A DNA stretch of 7,332 bases from the NCBI GenBank assembly GCA_022565015.1, contig JADFKI010000199.1, positions 1 through 7,332 of the forward strand, in the 5' to 3' direction. Position 1 is the stretch's first letter. Each line of letters opens with the position of its first letter. A program made the translations under genes and the position numbers. Positions 1-5,958 of the stretch are shown here, piece by piece. The notes under the pieces are model-generated. The model saw only the letters and a program-made list of their open reading frames with translations, searched no databases and had not been told where the DNA came from. The DNA is from Chloroflexota bacterium. GTDB lineage: Bacteria > Chloroflexota > Dehalococcoidia > Lucifugimonadales > JADFKI01.

Positions 1-180
1 GGCGTTCCATGCACGGAATAGCTGGTCCCTGTTCCTGGCTTTTCTGACGGCCGGCAGGTACTGGCCCTCGAATCTGAACAGTATCAAGCCACGGGGGTCG
101 GGGTCGTCAATGAATGAAAGGGCTTCATCGGCTTTTTCTATCCATGCGTCGTCCGGAAGCTGCCGTTTTCCCGTCGTCAA
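1..180 (-). CDS. Partial unrecognised protein, N-terminal part (3' end beyond left edge)
   Basis: The minus strand is open from about position 220 to the left edge, and the reading looks like real protein: it is rich in D, E, A and R, with phrases such as DDAWIEKADEALSF and GLILFRFEGQYLPAVRKA. There is no ATG. The best start is TTG at 178-180, preceded by GGGTGA (reverse complement of 188-193) with a 7-nt spacer, giving MTTGKRQLPDDAW. About 60 residues fall in the window and the C-terminus lies outside it. No signal peptide or membrane segment is visible. I do not recognise the family. It lies downstream of the SRAP gene on the same strand with a gap of about 110 nt, so it could be the next gene of that transcription unit. 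It could also be a decayed remnant; the start codon is uncertain. Confidence 0.45.
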   Translation of the reverse strand, partial: MTTGKRQLPDDAWIEKADEALSFIDDPDPRGLILFRFEGQYLPAVRKARNRDQLFRAWNA

Positions 181-292
181 TTTCAGTTCACCCGATACAG
201 ATATAATTTGCCCGCCGGAGGAGCCGTCTAAGACCCGCGCCTAAGTAAGTCGTCCACGTCTGAGTCAATGAATGGCTAAAGATCGGTGCATA
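181..292. other. Short intergenic spacer, no gene seen
   Basis: This 112-nt stretch separates the SRAP stop codon from the proposed start of the left-edge gene. Apart from the Shine-Dalgarno-like GGGTGA at 188-193 on the minus strand, I see no convincing terminator hairpin, promoter or small gene. Confidence 0.4.
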
Positions 293-958
293 TCAGCCAA
301 CAGGTACGACAAGCTCGGGAGCGTTATTCTTTGGAGAGTTGACAAGGCTAGAGACCTCATATGCCTGAAGGTCCTGCAGAGGGTAGGGGGCCAGGACCTG
401 CGAAGCTAAGGCCGCGTCCTCGATGCTGTTGTCGAGCCACAGCTCTTCGGCTTCCGGCGTGAGGATCACCGGCATCCGGGAGTGAATGGACTGTAGCCGG
501 TCATTGGCGCTGGTCGTAATGATGGTGCACGACTTGACCAGCCGGCTGTCCGGAGACTTCCACGTCTCCCATAGCCCCGCGAACGCGAATGGTCTGCCAT
601 CGTCCATCGCAATGCGCATAGGCCTTTTCCCGGTCGCGGTCTTTTGCCACTCGTAGAAGCCGTCCGCGATGACGAGGCACCTACGACGCGTGAGCGCGGC
701 CCGAAAGCTGGGCTTCTCGGCCACCGTCTCGGCGCGAGCGTTGATCATGCGGCTGCCGATGGACATGTCCTTCGCCCACGAGGGAATGAGTCCCCAGCGC
801 ATGAGCTCGGCGCGGTTCCCCTCGCCTCGGACCACCGTAAGCACCGATTGGGTCGGCGCAACGTTATAGCTTGGCGGGATGTCAATGTCTCCGGCGTCAA
901 AGCCAAACCTCTCGGCCAGCTGGGTCAGGTCCGTGTATATCGTGTACCTTCCGCACAT
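293..958 (-). CDS. SRAP-domain protein (YedK/HMCES family), abasic-site DNA-protein crosslinker
   Basis: SRAP proteins bind abasic sites in single-stranded DNA and form a stable thiazolidine crosslink through the N-terminal cysteine, shielding the lesion. This 221-residue protein has the full family signature. It starts MCGRYT, so Cys2 becomes the N-terminal nucleophile after Met removal. It has YNVAPTQ at 31-37, RWGLIPSWA at 54-62, INARAET with Asn73 at 72-78, DGFYEW with Glu103 at 99-104 and HSRMPVIL with His159 at 159-166. These correspond to E. coli YedK Cys2, Asn75, Glu105 and His160, and the length matches the family, so it should be active. The ATG is fixed by the need for Cys2. There is no good Shine-Dalgarno sequence; TATAAT lies only 9 nt upstream, suggesting a very short leader. 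It follows the deaminase gene by about 50 nt and may also be read from the upstream promoter. Confidence 0.95.
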   Translation of the reverse strand: MCGRYTIYTDLTQLAERFGFDAGDIDIPPSYNVAPTQSVLTVVRGEGNRAELMRWGLIPSWAKDMSIGSRMINARAETVAEKPSFRAALTRRRCLVIADGFYEWQKTATGKRPMRIAMDDGRPFAFAGLWETWKSPDSRLVKSCTIITTSANDRLQSIHSRMPVILTPEAEELWLDNSIEDAALASQVLAPYPLQDLQAYEVSSLVNSPKNNAPELVVPVG

Positions 959-967
959 GGCTGTACC

Positions 968-973
968 ATTATA
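968..973 (-). promoter_or_regulatory. Possible -10 element of a near-leaderless promoter for the SRAP gene
   Basis: The minus strand reads TATAAT here, a perfect -10 hexamer, followed by 9 nt (ggtacagcc) and the SRAP ATG. Transcription would start about 2-3 nt before the start codon. No good -35 sits 16-18 nt upstream; TTGAAG occurs but with a spacer of about 22 nt. The lack of a Shine-Dalgarno sequence for this gene fits a leaderless or near-leaderless mRNA. A chance match is possible. Confidence 0.35.
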
Positions 974-1009
974 CTCTTCAGGGCATTTGGGGCCGCTTCA
1001 ACGCGACGT

Positions 1010-1447
1010 CTATCGAATATCGACGCACTCCTGCGTCAGTATCCCGGTTACAACGTCTATGCCGGCCCCATACCCGGCGGTCTCGATAAGCCCCTCGACG
1101 GTGTAGTCACCCCACCTGCTCTCGCCGGGAGCGGGCCTCCCGCCCATGACCAGCGTGCCGACGCCTGCCGCCATAATAGCGCCGCAGCACATGGGACACG
1201 GCTCGAATGTCGTATACAGCGTGGCGCCGGGGAATTCCACGTCGCCCGTTGACCTGCCCGCCTCTCGGAGGGCGACCGTCTCGGCGTGGGCCGTCGGGTC
1301 CTTATCGGTGGTCACCAGATTTCGCCCGTGAGCGATAACCTCGCCGTTCCTGACGATGATAGAGCCAACCGCGACGTTGCCCTCTTTCTTGCCCGTCGCC
1401 GCGTCTTCGAGGGCAATACGCATGTAATATTCGTGCTGCTCCTGCAT
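1010..1447 (-). CDS. Nucleoside/base deaminase, zinc-dependent CDA-fold family
   Basis: This is a 145-residue cytidine/guanine-deaminase-like enzyme, hydrolytically deaminating a base or nucleoside in the cytosol. The zinc site is complete: HAE at 54-56 (His54 ligand, Glu56 proton shuttle) and PCPMC at 83-87 (Cys84 and Cys87 ligands). The N-terminal helix (YYMRIALEDA), VAVGSIIV strand and LYTTFEPC strand are typical of the fold. The C-terminal half (MGGRPAPGESRWGDY, then GLIETAGYGAG) differs from classical tRNA adenosine deaminase TadA, so I favour a small-molecule nucleoside deaminase and cannot name the substrate. The start ATG has AAGGTGA (reverse complement of 1451-1457) just upstream. 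The gene begins 45 nt after the aldo/keto reductase stop, which supports one operon. Confidence 0.9.
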   Translation of the reverse strand: MQEQHEYYMRIALEDAATGKKEGNVAVGSIIVRNGEVIAHGRNLVTTDKDPTAHAETVALREAGRSTGDVEFPGATLYTTFEPCPMCCGAIMAAGVGTLVMGGRPAPGESRWGDYTVEGLIETAGYGAGIDVVTGILTQECVDIR

Positions 1448-1492
1448 TTCTCACCTTTTCCGGTCGGAATCGCTGGGCGCCGTGCCAGTTAG

Positions 1493-2368
1493 CTAGTCCG
1501 CCGCCGGTATGGCCAGTTGCGGCTCCGCCATCTGTGGCCGCTGCTCCCGGATGACCCGCTCCTGGTCCTCCTTGTCCAGCGCCCTGAACCTATCGGCGGC
1601 GTCCAGAACCTTTGGAAGCAGCGTAACGTCGCCGGCGCTCGGCGCGGTATGCATGGGTTGGGAGAGCACCCACCACAGGGCGCGGTCGATGTCTCCCTGC
1701 TCGCGGTGAGGGTCGTACCAGGTCGTCGCGTCGCGCTCTCGGTCGCCCCATCCGCTTCGGGCTATCATCTTTATCGTCTGGATGCCCAGGTCGCGTGACG
1801 CCGCCTTGGCAAGCAGCGCCTCCGCGTCCTCGCGGTACGTCGGGTCCTTGAACATGACGGCGCTGACCGGGAACATGATCGTGTCGAAATCGAACCGCTC
1901 CAGCGCCTCGAGAATTACGCGGGGTATCTCCGGACCGTGGCCCGTGATGCCAAGCCACCGTGCCTGCCCCTGCTCCCGTAGCTCCACCAGCGCCTCCAGC
2001 GCGCCGCCTGCAGCCGTGACCTTGTCCAGCTCCTCCATGGAGACGACGGAGTGCAGCTGGAAAAGGTCGAATGACTCGACGTTCAGCCTCTTTTTGATGC
2101 TGGTGATATCGTCCCAGGCGGCCTGCTTCGTGCGCTCTTTCGTCTTCGAGCCCAAAAAGACCTGGTCGCGAATCTTCGGCATCCACGGAGCCATGCGCTC
2201 CATGGCCTGCCCGTAGGTTGGGGCGATGTCGATGTGGTTGACGCCGGCGTCCAGGACCTGCTGAATGGCTTTATCAGCGACCTCCTGCGTTACGCGCCCC
2301 AGGCCCGCCGTGCCAAAGGTTACGACGGTGCTTTCGTGTCCGGTCCTACCAAGCTTTCGTTTTTCCAT
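1493..2368 (-). CDS. Aldo/keto reductase family oxidoreductase
   Basis: Aldo/keto reductases use NADPH to reduce aldehydes and ketones in a TIM barrel in the cytosol. Numbered from the start chosen here (291 residues), the catalytic tetrad is visible: Asp47 and Tyr52 in HIDIAPTYG, Lys75 in LGSKTKER and His106 in FDLFQLHSV. The N-terminus MEKRKLGRTG is the usual family opening. An ATG 15 nt further upstream (2383) is in frame, but the inner ATG at 2366-2368 has GGAG at 2378-2381 with a 9-nt spacer and matches family length, so I prefer it. A promoter at 2408-2436 fits as driver of this gene and the two after it. The substrate cannot be deduced. It is probably the first gene of an operon with the deaminase and perhaps the SRAP gene. 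Confidence 0.92.
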   Translation of the reverse strand: MEKRKLGRTGHESTVVTFGTAGLGRVTQEVADKAIQQVLDAGVNHIDIAPTYGQAMERMAPWMPKIRDQVFLGSKTKERTKQAAWDDITSIKKRLNVESFDLFQLHSVVSMEELDKVTAAGGALEALVELREQGQARWLGITGHGPEIPRVILEALERFDFDTIMFPVSAVMFKDPTYREDAEALLAKAASRDLGIQTIKMIARSGWGDRERDATTWYDPHREQGDIDRALWWVLSQPMHTAPSAGDVTLLPKVLDAADRFRALDKEDQERVIREQRPQMAEPQLAIPAAD

Positions 2369-2407
2369 CGAAATCAGCTCCATGATTTTTAACTAATGCT
2401 GACAGCT

Positions 2408-2436
2408 ATTATCGGGGGACAGCCGCCTCAAATCAA
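2408..2436 (-). promoter_or_regulatory. Sigma70-type promoter for the aldo/keto reductase operon
   Basis: On the minus strand TTGATT (2431-2436) is followed by exactly 17 nt and GATAAT (2408-2413). These match the -35 consensus at 4 of 6 and the -10 consensus at 5 of 6 positions. Transcription would begin near 2401, leaving a leader of about 30 nt before the preferred ATG at 2368 and placing the GGAG ribosome site within it. Confidence 0.5.
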
Positions 2437-2513
2437 ATGGGTTGACGGCTCGGCTAATATTAAGGGGACAAAGCTAAGGTACTCATCCCGTGAGGTTAAC
2501 CTATTCCACGATT

Positions 2514-2518
2514 GGAGG
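2514..2518 (+). promoter_or_regulatory. Ribosome binding site that sets the protease start
   Basis: GGAGG lies 6 nt before the ATG at 2525-2527, an ideal Shine-Dalgarno spacing. It shows that translation starts with MPRIPDDLLD, not at the in-frame ATG at 2396, whose extra 43 residues look non-coding and overlap the divergent promoter at 2408-2436. Confidence 0.7.
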
Positions 2519-2524
2519 CATGAT

Positions 2525-3469
2525 ATGCCGCGTATTCCAGATGACCTTCTCGACATTGTTATCTACTTGTACCCCAGTATGCAGGATGCACGAGACGGAG
2601 CGCGGTTTGGTGGCAGCGGGTTTCTTGTCGGCATACGGTCAGAACGTTATCCAGACGACAACGCTAAAGTCCACAACTACGCCGTCACCAATAGTCACGT
2701 TATCAGGGAAGGACATTCACCAATAGTTAGGTTGAACACTCAGGACGGCGGAACGGAAATCCTAGAACTCAATGAGGGTGATTGGGTACATCACCCTGAT
2801 GCCGATGATGTTGCTATCTGCCAAGTTGAAATCTCAGTCGACACGCTCCATGTTCGTCGTATATCTCCAAGTATCTTTCTTACTAAAGAACTTATTACTG
2901 ACCATGCAATTGGGCCGGGCGACGAGACCTTCTTTCTTGGCCGGTTTATATCCCATGATGGCAAACAGCAAAACTTGCCAATTTTGAGGTTCGGCAATAT
3001 TGCCATGATGCCATGGCAGCCAGTTAGGCATCCTCGTGGTATCAACCAAGAAAGCTTCCTGATTGAAGCAAGGTCGTTAAGTGGTTTTAGCGGGTCGCCT
3101 GTATTTCTTTTCACTGCACCTTGGTATCCTAGGCCAGGCCAGTGGGGAGCATCGAATCCACGGTCCGTTTCTCCTTGGAATTGATTGGGGTCATTTCCCC
3201 CATTACCGACCCGTCTTGGAGCGAGATAAAGAGACTGAAACATCGGATAAATTGTATGTTGAGATCAACTCAGGAATTGCTCATGTCGTGCCGGCATGGA
3301 AGTTGTCTGAGATGTTGGAGATGGAGGACATGGTGGAGAAAAGAAACGAGCAAGAACAACAGTGGTATGACGAACATGTGAATAATCCACGGCCATCCGT
3401 TTAGATACTGCTCAGAACGAGGATACCGCTACAGAAGAGGAATTTGACGACCTACTAGGATGGGGTTAG
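2525..3469 (+). pseudogene. Trypsin-like serine protease, broken by two compensating frameshifts
   Basis: The first part (from MPRIPDD) has the order of a chymotrypsin-fold protease: GGSGFLVG at 29-36, TNSHVI with His58, PDADDVAI with Asp95 and SGFSGSPVF with Ser189 as nucleophile. No signal peptide is seen, so it is probably cytosolic, and its substrate is unknown. In this frame it then runs into nonsense and stops at 3184. The expected continuation, GPFLLGIDWGH and then INSGIAHVVPAWKLSEMLE, is in the +1 frame from about 3148 and stops at 3404. A plausible acidic tail, LDTAQNEDTATEEEFDDLL, resumes in the original frame and stops at 3467-3469. Removing one G from GGGG (3144-3147) and adding one T at 3400-3402 restores about 314 residues. 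Either this is a recent pseudogene or both sites are sequencing or assembly errors. The gene is AT-richer than its neighbours. Confidence 0.75.
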
Positions 3470-3586
3470 CCAGCGTGTCGAATCCGACGAATCTGACCAA
3501 AGCCTAACCTTTCCGCGCAACCGAGCCTACAGCATGTGCATACTGTTAAGGGATAAATACCTAAACTAATTTGAAGGGAAGGCAAA

Positions 3587-4408
3587 ATGCCCGAAGCGCC
3601 GGAGCTCGAAGTCGTCAAGGACTTTTTAAACGAGCGGGCGGTAGGCTGCAAGATTACGGAAGCGGCCATACTGAAGCCCAGCGTCGTGCGCTCGATCAGC
3701 GCCGACCTGGTCGAAGACATCAAAGGCCGCAGCCTTGAGCGGGTCAGCCGGAGGGGAAAATTCCTCTTCCTTGACCTCTCGGGAGACCGCGTGATCGTGA
3801 TCAACCCCATGCTGACCGGCGGCCTGCAGTACGCCGAGCCGAAGGACCGCGTGTACAAGCGCACCTGCGTAATATTCAACCTGTCCAACGGGCGGGAGCT
3901 CCGCTACGTCGACGACAGGCAGATGGGCAAGGTCTATTACATCTCGCGAGACGACATCGACAAGATCCCCCGTTTGGACGAGCAGGGCCCGGATGTGCTC
4001 GACGACGATTCGTTCGAGGACTTTCAGCTTCGGCTGCGGTCCTTCCCCGGCGAGATCAAGGGCGTTCTGACCAGGGGCCGGGTAATCGCGGGCATCGGGA
4101 ACGCCTACGCGGACGAGATACTCTTCGAGGCGCGGATCTACCCATTCAAGAAGCGCAGGGCGTTGTCCACCGACGAGCTACGCAGGCTGTTCGAGAGCTC
4201 CCGGCACGTGATAGAAGAGGCGACGGAGGTCGTGCGCGAGCGTATGGGCGACAACATACACCTGAAGCTGCGCGACTTCCTCAAGGTGCACAACAGGGGC
4301 GGCGAGCCCTGTCCCAGGTGCGGCAACAACATCAGCCAGGTGACGGCCAACAAGCGCATCACCAGCTATTGCCGCAAGTGTCAGCCGGGCATGCTCCTCC
4401 GAAATTAG
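3587..4408 (+). CDS. mutM: Fpg/Nei family DNA glycosylase (formamidopyrimidine-DNA glycosylase-like)
   Basis: Fpg/Nei enzymes excise oxidised bases and cut the resulting abasic site by beta,delta-elimination. The 273-residue protein begins MPEAPELE, giving the catalytic N-terminal Pro2 and Glu3. It has Lys58 in RRGKFLFLDL, Met75 in NPMLTGG, Arg111 in DDRQMGK, Asn172 in GIGNAYADEIL and a C-terminal zinc finger with Cys242, Cys245, Cys262 and Cys265. The finger arginine is Arg257, five residues before Cys262. All catalytic elements are present. The void-filling Phe of E. coli Fpg (Phe110) is Met113 here, and the usual HLGM is NPM, so lesion preference could differ from 8-oxoguanine. The start has AAGGGAAGG at 3574-3582 close upstream. 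It stands alone on the plus strand, 117 nt after the broken protease gene. The symbol is used in the family sense. Confidence 0.93.
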   Translation: MPEAPELEVVKDFLNERAVGCKITEAAILKPSVVRSISADLVEDIKGRSLERVSRRGKFLFLDLSGDRVIVINPMLTGGLQYAEPKDRVYKRTCVIFNLSNGRELRYVDDRQMGKVYYISRDDIDKIPRLDEQGPDVLDDDSFEDFQLRLRSFPGEIKGVLTRGRVIAGIGNAYADEILFEARIYPFKKRRALSTDELRRLFESSRHVIEEATEVVRERMGDNIHLKLRDFLKVHNRGGEPCPRCGNNISQVTANKRITSYCRKCQPGMLLRN

Positions 4409-4475
4409 TTTTTGGCGCTCCCAGACGACGTTGGTTATCGTGACTTAGAGTTACACCTGCCGAGACTCGCGTTGG

Positions 4476-5240
4476 CTACATCGAAGCCGCGGCGGCGTCC
4501 ACCTTGGCCTTGAACGCCTGCGCCCCGGATGCCAGCCACGCAGCCCAGCCCACAAAGATGAACTTCACGCCCTTCTTGACGTAGCTCTCGGCTGTGGCGT
4601 CCGTCACCAGCGTTCCGGGCGTCCTGCCTGCCGCCTTTATCTGCTCCAGCGCCCTGTCGATCGTGTCCTGGACCTCCGGATGCGAGATGTTGCCGAGATG
4701 CCCCATCGTCTGGGCCAGGTCGCCCGGCGCGATGAAGAAGACGTCTATGTCGTCCACCTGGAGTATCTCGGAGAGGTTATTCACGGAGATTATGTCCTCG
4801 ATGAGGATGATCGTGAGCACCTCGTCGTTGGCCTTGTGGGCATAGTCCGGCACGCCGAATCCCTGCCGGCTGGTGAAGTTCCCCCGCAGGCCGATGGGCG
4901 CGAACTTGGCCGCCTCCACGACCTCCTTCGCCTCCGCCGCGGTGTTCACGTGAGGCACGACGATGCCCTGCGCCCCGACGTCCAGCGTCCTGTAGATGAT
5001 GCCCGGCACGTTCTGGTTCACGCGAACTATGGAGGTCATGCCCCAGAGGTCGCAGGCCCTGGTCATGTCGGGGATGTCGGCGTAGTCCACGGGGCCGTGC
5101 TCCGCCTCGATCCACATGGCGTCGAAGCCGAACTGGCCCAGGAAGTCGATGATGTCCGAGGTGTGAGGCCCGGAGATGGCGGTCACGACCTCGCCCTGCT
5201 GCAGCTTTCGTTTCGCTCGATTGGTTCGAATTTCAGCCAA
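4476..5240 (-). CDS. HpcH/HpaI aldolase/citrate lyase family protein
   Basis: HpcH/HpaI enzymes are metal-dependent class II aldolases that split or form 4-hydroxy-2-oxo acids, releasing pyruvate or a related 2-oxo acid, in aromatic or sugar-acid catabolism. The 254-residue protein has the family residues in order: His48 in WIEAEHGPVDY, Arg73 in IVRVNQ, Arg119 in IGLRGN, Glu148 in ILIED (metal) and Asp174 in FIAPGDLAQTMGH (metal). These align with E. coli HpaI His45, Arg70, Glu149 and Asp175. The frame is open to 5564, but the real start is TTG at 5238-5240 (MAEIRTNRAK): AAGGAG lies 6 nt before it and family homology begins there. A strong promoter lies at 5338-5366. Its physiological substrate is unknown; no pathway partner is adjacent. 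Confidence 0.92.
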   Translation of the reverse strand: MAEIRTNRAKRKLQQGEVVTAISGPHTSDIIDFLGQFGFDAMWIEAEHGPVDYADIPDMTRACDLWGMTSIVRVNQNVPGIIYRTLDVGAQGIVVPHVNTAAEAKEVVEAAKFAPIGLRGNFTSRQGFGVPDYAHKANDEVLTIILIEDIISVNNLSEILQVDDIDVFFIAPGDLAQTMGHLGNISHPEVQDTIDRALEQIKAAGRTPGTLVTDATAESYVKKGVKFIFVGWAAWLASGAQAFKAKVDAAAASM

Positions 5241-5246
5241 CGTATT

Positions 5247-5252
5247 CTCCTT
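5247..5252 (-). promoter_or_regulatory. Ribosome binding site selecting a TTG start for the aldolase
   Basis: The minus strand reads AAGGAG, then aatacg, then TTG. This near-perfect Shine-Dalgarno with a 6-nt spacer shows that the aldolase begins at the TTG and that the in-frame upstream extension is leader, not protein. Confidence 0.75.
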
Positions 5253-5337
5253 TTTCCCCGGCGCGGATTTATGGTCAAGACGGTCGTGTATTCGGAAGGT
5301 CTTCGACGGCCAGATCGGCCAGTCGCCGAGCGCCGCC

Positions 5338-5366
5338 ATTTTATTATGGGACGGCCCTACAGTCAA
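5338..5366 (-). promoter_or_regulatory. Sigma70-type promoter for the aldolase gene
   Basis: On the minus strand TTGACT (5361-5366) is followed by 17 nt and TAAAAT (5338-5343), matching the -35 and -10 consensus at 5 of 6 positions each with ideal spacing. Transcription would start near 5331, giving a leader of about 90 nt before the TTG start. The leader holds a small inverted repeat, GGCC-GATCT-GGCC flanked by GAC and GTC (about 5303-5322), that could fold; its role, if any, is unknown. Confidence 0.65.
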
Positions 5367-5446
5367 TTTGTCGCGGCGCGGTTCGCCTGGACATCCATCG
5401 CCTTGCGGGGTTAGCATGAACGACATGTATTGAAGATGGTGAGCGA

Positions 5447-5941
5447 GTGCCGGGGGACATAAACTACTGCCAGCGGTGCGGCGAAGGGCTGTCGGAGACG
5501 CAGATCGAGGGCAGGACCAGGCCCCACTGTCCGGCATGCGGCTACGTCGTGTACCTCGACCCAAAGGTCGCGGCGGTCGTGCTGGTCCACCAGGACGGCA
5601 AGCTGCTGCTGGTCAAGCGGGGCGTCGAGCCGGCAATGGGCGAGTGGGCCTTCCCCTCGGGCTACGTCGACCGCGGCGAGGTCGTCGAGGACGCGGCGCG
5701 GCGCGAGGTCAAGGAGGAGACGGGGCTGGACGTCGAGCTGGACGGCTTCGTCGGCATGTACTCCCTGGCCGGGAATCCCGTCGTGCTGGCCGTTTTTTCG
5801 GGCAAAGTCTCCGGCGGCGAGCTGCGAGCGGGCCACGACGCCGATGACGCCGCGTGGGTCGATCTAGACAACCTGCCGGACCTCCCATTCCCCAACGACG
5901 CCCAGATCCTCCAAGACTTCTTTTCGCGCGGCGGGGTATAG
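5447..5941 (+). CDS. Nudix hydrolase with N-terminal zinc ribbon
   Basis: Nudix hydrolases cleave nucleoside diphosphates linked to another group, such as NADH, ADP-ribose or oxidised nucleotides. The 164-residue protein has a zinc ribbon, Cys8/Cys11 (CQRC) and Cys28/Cys31 (CPAC), followed by a Nudix domain. The Nudix box is complete from Gly72 to Leu94 and follows GX5EX7REUXEEXGU, with Glu78, Arg86, Glu87, Glu90 and Glu91. The ribbon recalls NudC-type NADH pyrophosphatases, but the protein is much shorter and I do not see the SQPWPFP motif that marks NADH specificity, so the substrate is open. The start is GTG at 5447 with GGTGAG a few bases upstream; no in-frame ATG gives a better fit. It is divergent from the aldolase and convergent with the HEPN gene, 17 nt away. 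Confidence 0.92.
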   Translation: MPGDINYCQRCGEGLSETQIEGRTRPHCPACGYVVYLDPKVAAVVLVHQDGKLLLVKRGVEPAMGEWAFPSGYVDRGEVVEDAARREVKEETGLDVELDGFVGMYSLAGNPVVLAVFSGKVSGGELRAGHDADDAAWVDLDNLPDLPFPNDAQILQDFFSRGGV

Positions 5942-5958
5942 TGGGTCGCTGTCAATTC

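Noticed and set aside
644..1252. Long plus-strand open frame across the SRAP and deaminase genes
   Set aside because: It lies antisense to two genes with complete catalytic motifs, and its translation is rich in R, A, G and H with no domain pattern, as expected of a GC-rich shadow frame.
1590..2186. Minus-strand 198-codon frame inside the aldo/keto reductase
   Set aside because: It is an alternate frame of a gene with an intact catalytic tetrad, and its Arg/Gly-rich translation has no recognisable domain.
2396..2524. Upstream ATG of the protease gene at 2396
   Set aside because: No ribosome site precedes it and the residues look non-coding. They overlap the divergent promoter at 2408-2436, while the ATG at 2525 has GGAGG at ideal spacing.
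4680..5414. Plus-strand 244-codon open frame opposite the aldolase
   Set aside because: It is antisense to a clear HpcH/HpaI aldolase and its promoter. The translation is low-complexity (R, H, V, D-rich) and shows no family motif.
5403..5431. Possible Nudix promoter, TTGCGG-N17-TGTATT
   Set aside because: The spacing is right, but only 3 of 6 and 4 of 6 consensus positions match, so it is too weak to annotate.
5241..5564. N-terminal extension of the aldolase frame up to 5564
   Set aside because: The added residues show no conserved pattern, they cover the aldolase promoter and overlap the start of the Nudix gene, and a TTG at 5240 has a near-perfect Shine-Dalgarno.
5942..5958. Expected bidirectional terminator between the convergent Nudix and HEPN genes
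   Set aside because: The 17-nt gap shows no inverted repeat or T tract, so no terminator is annotated.
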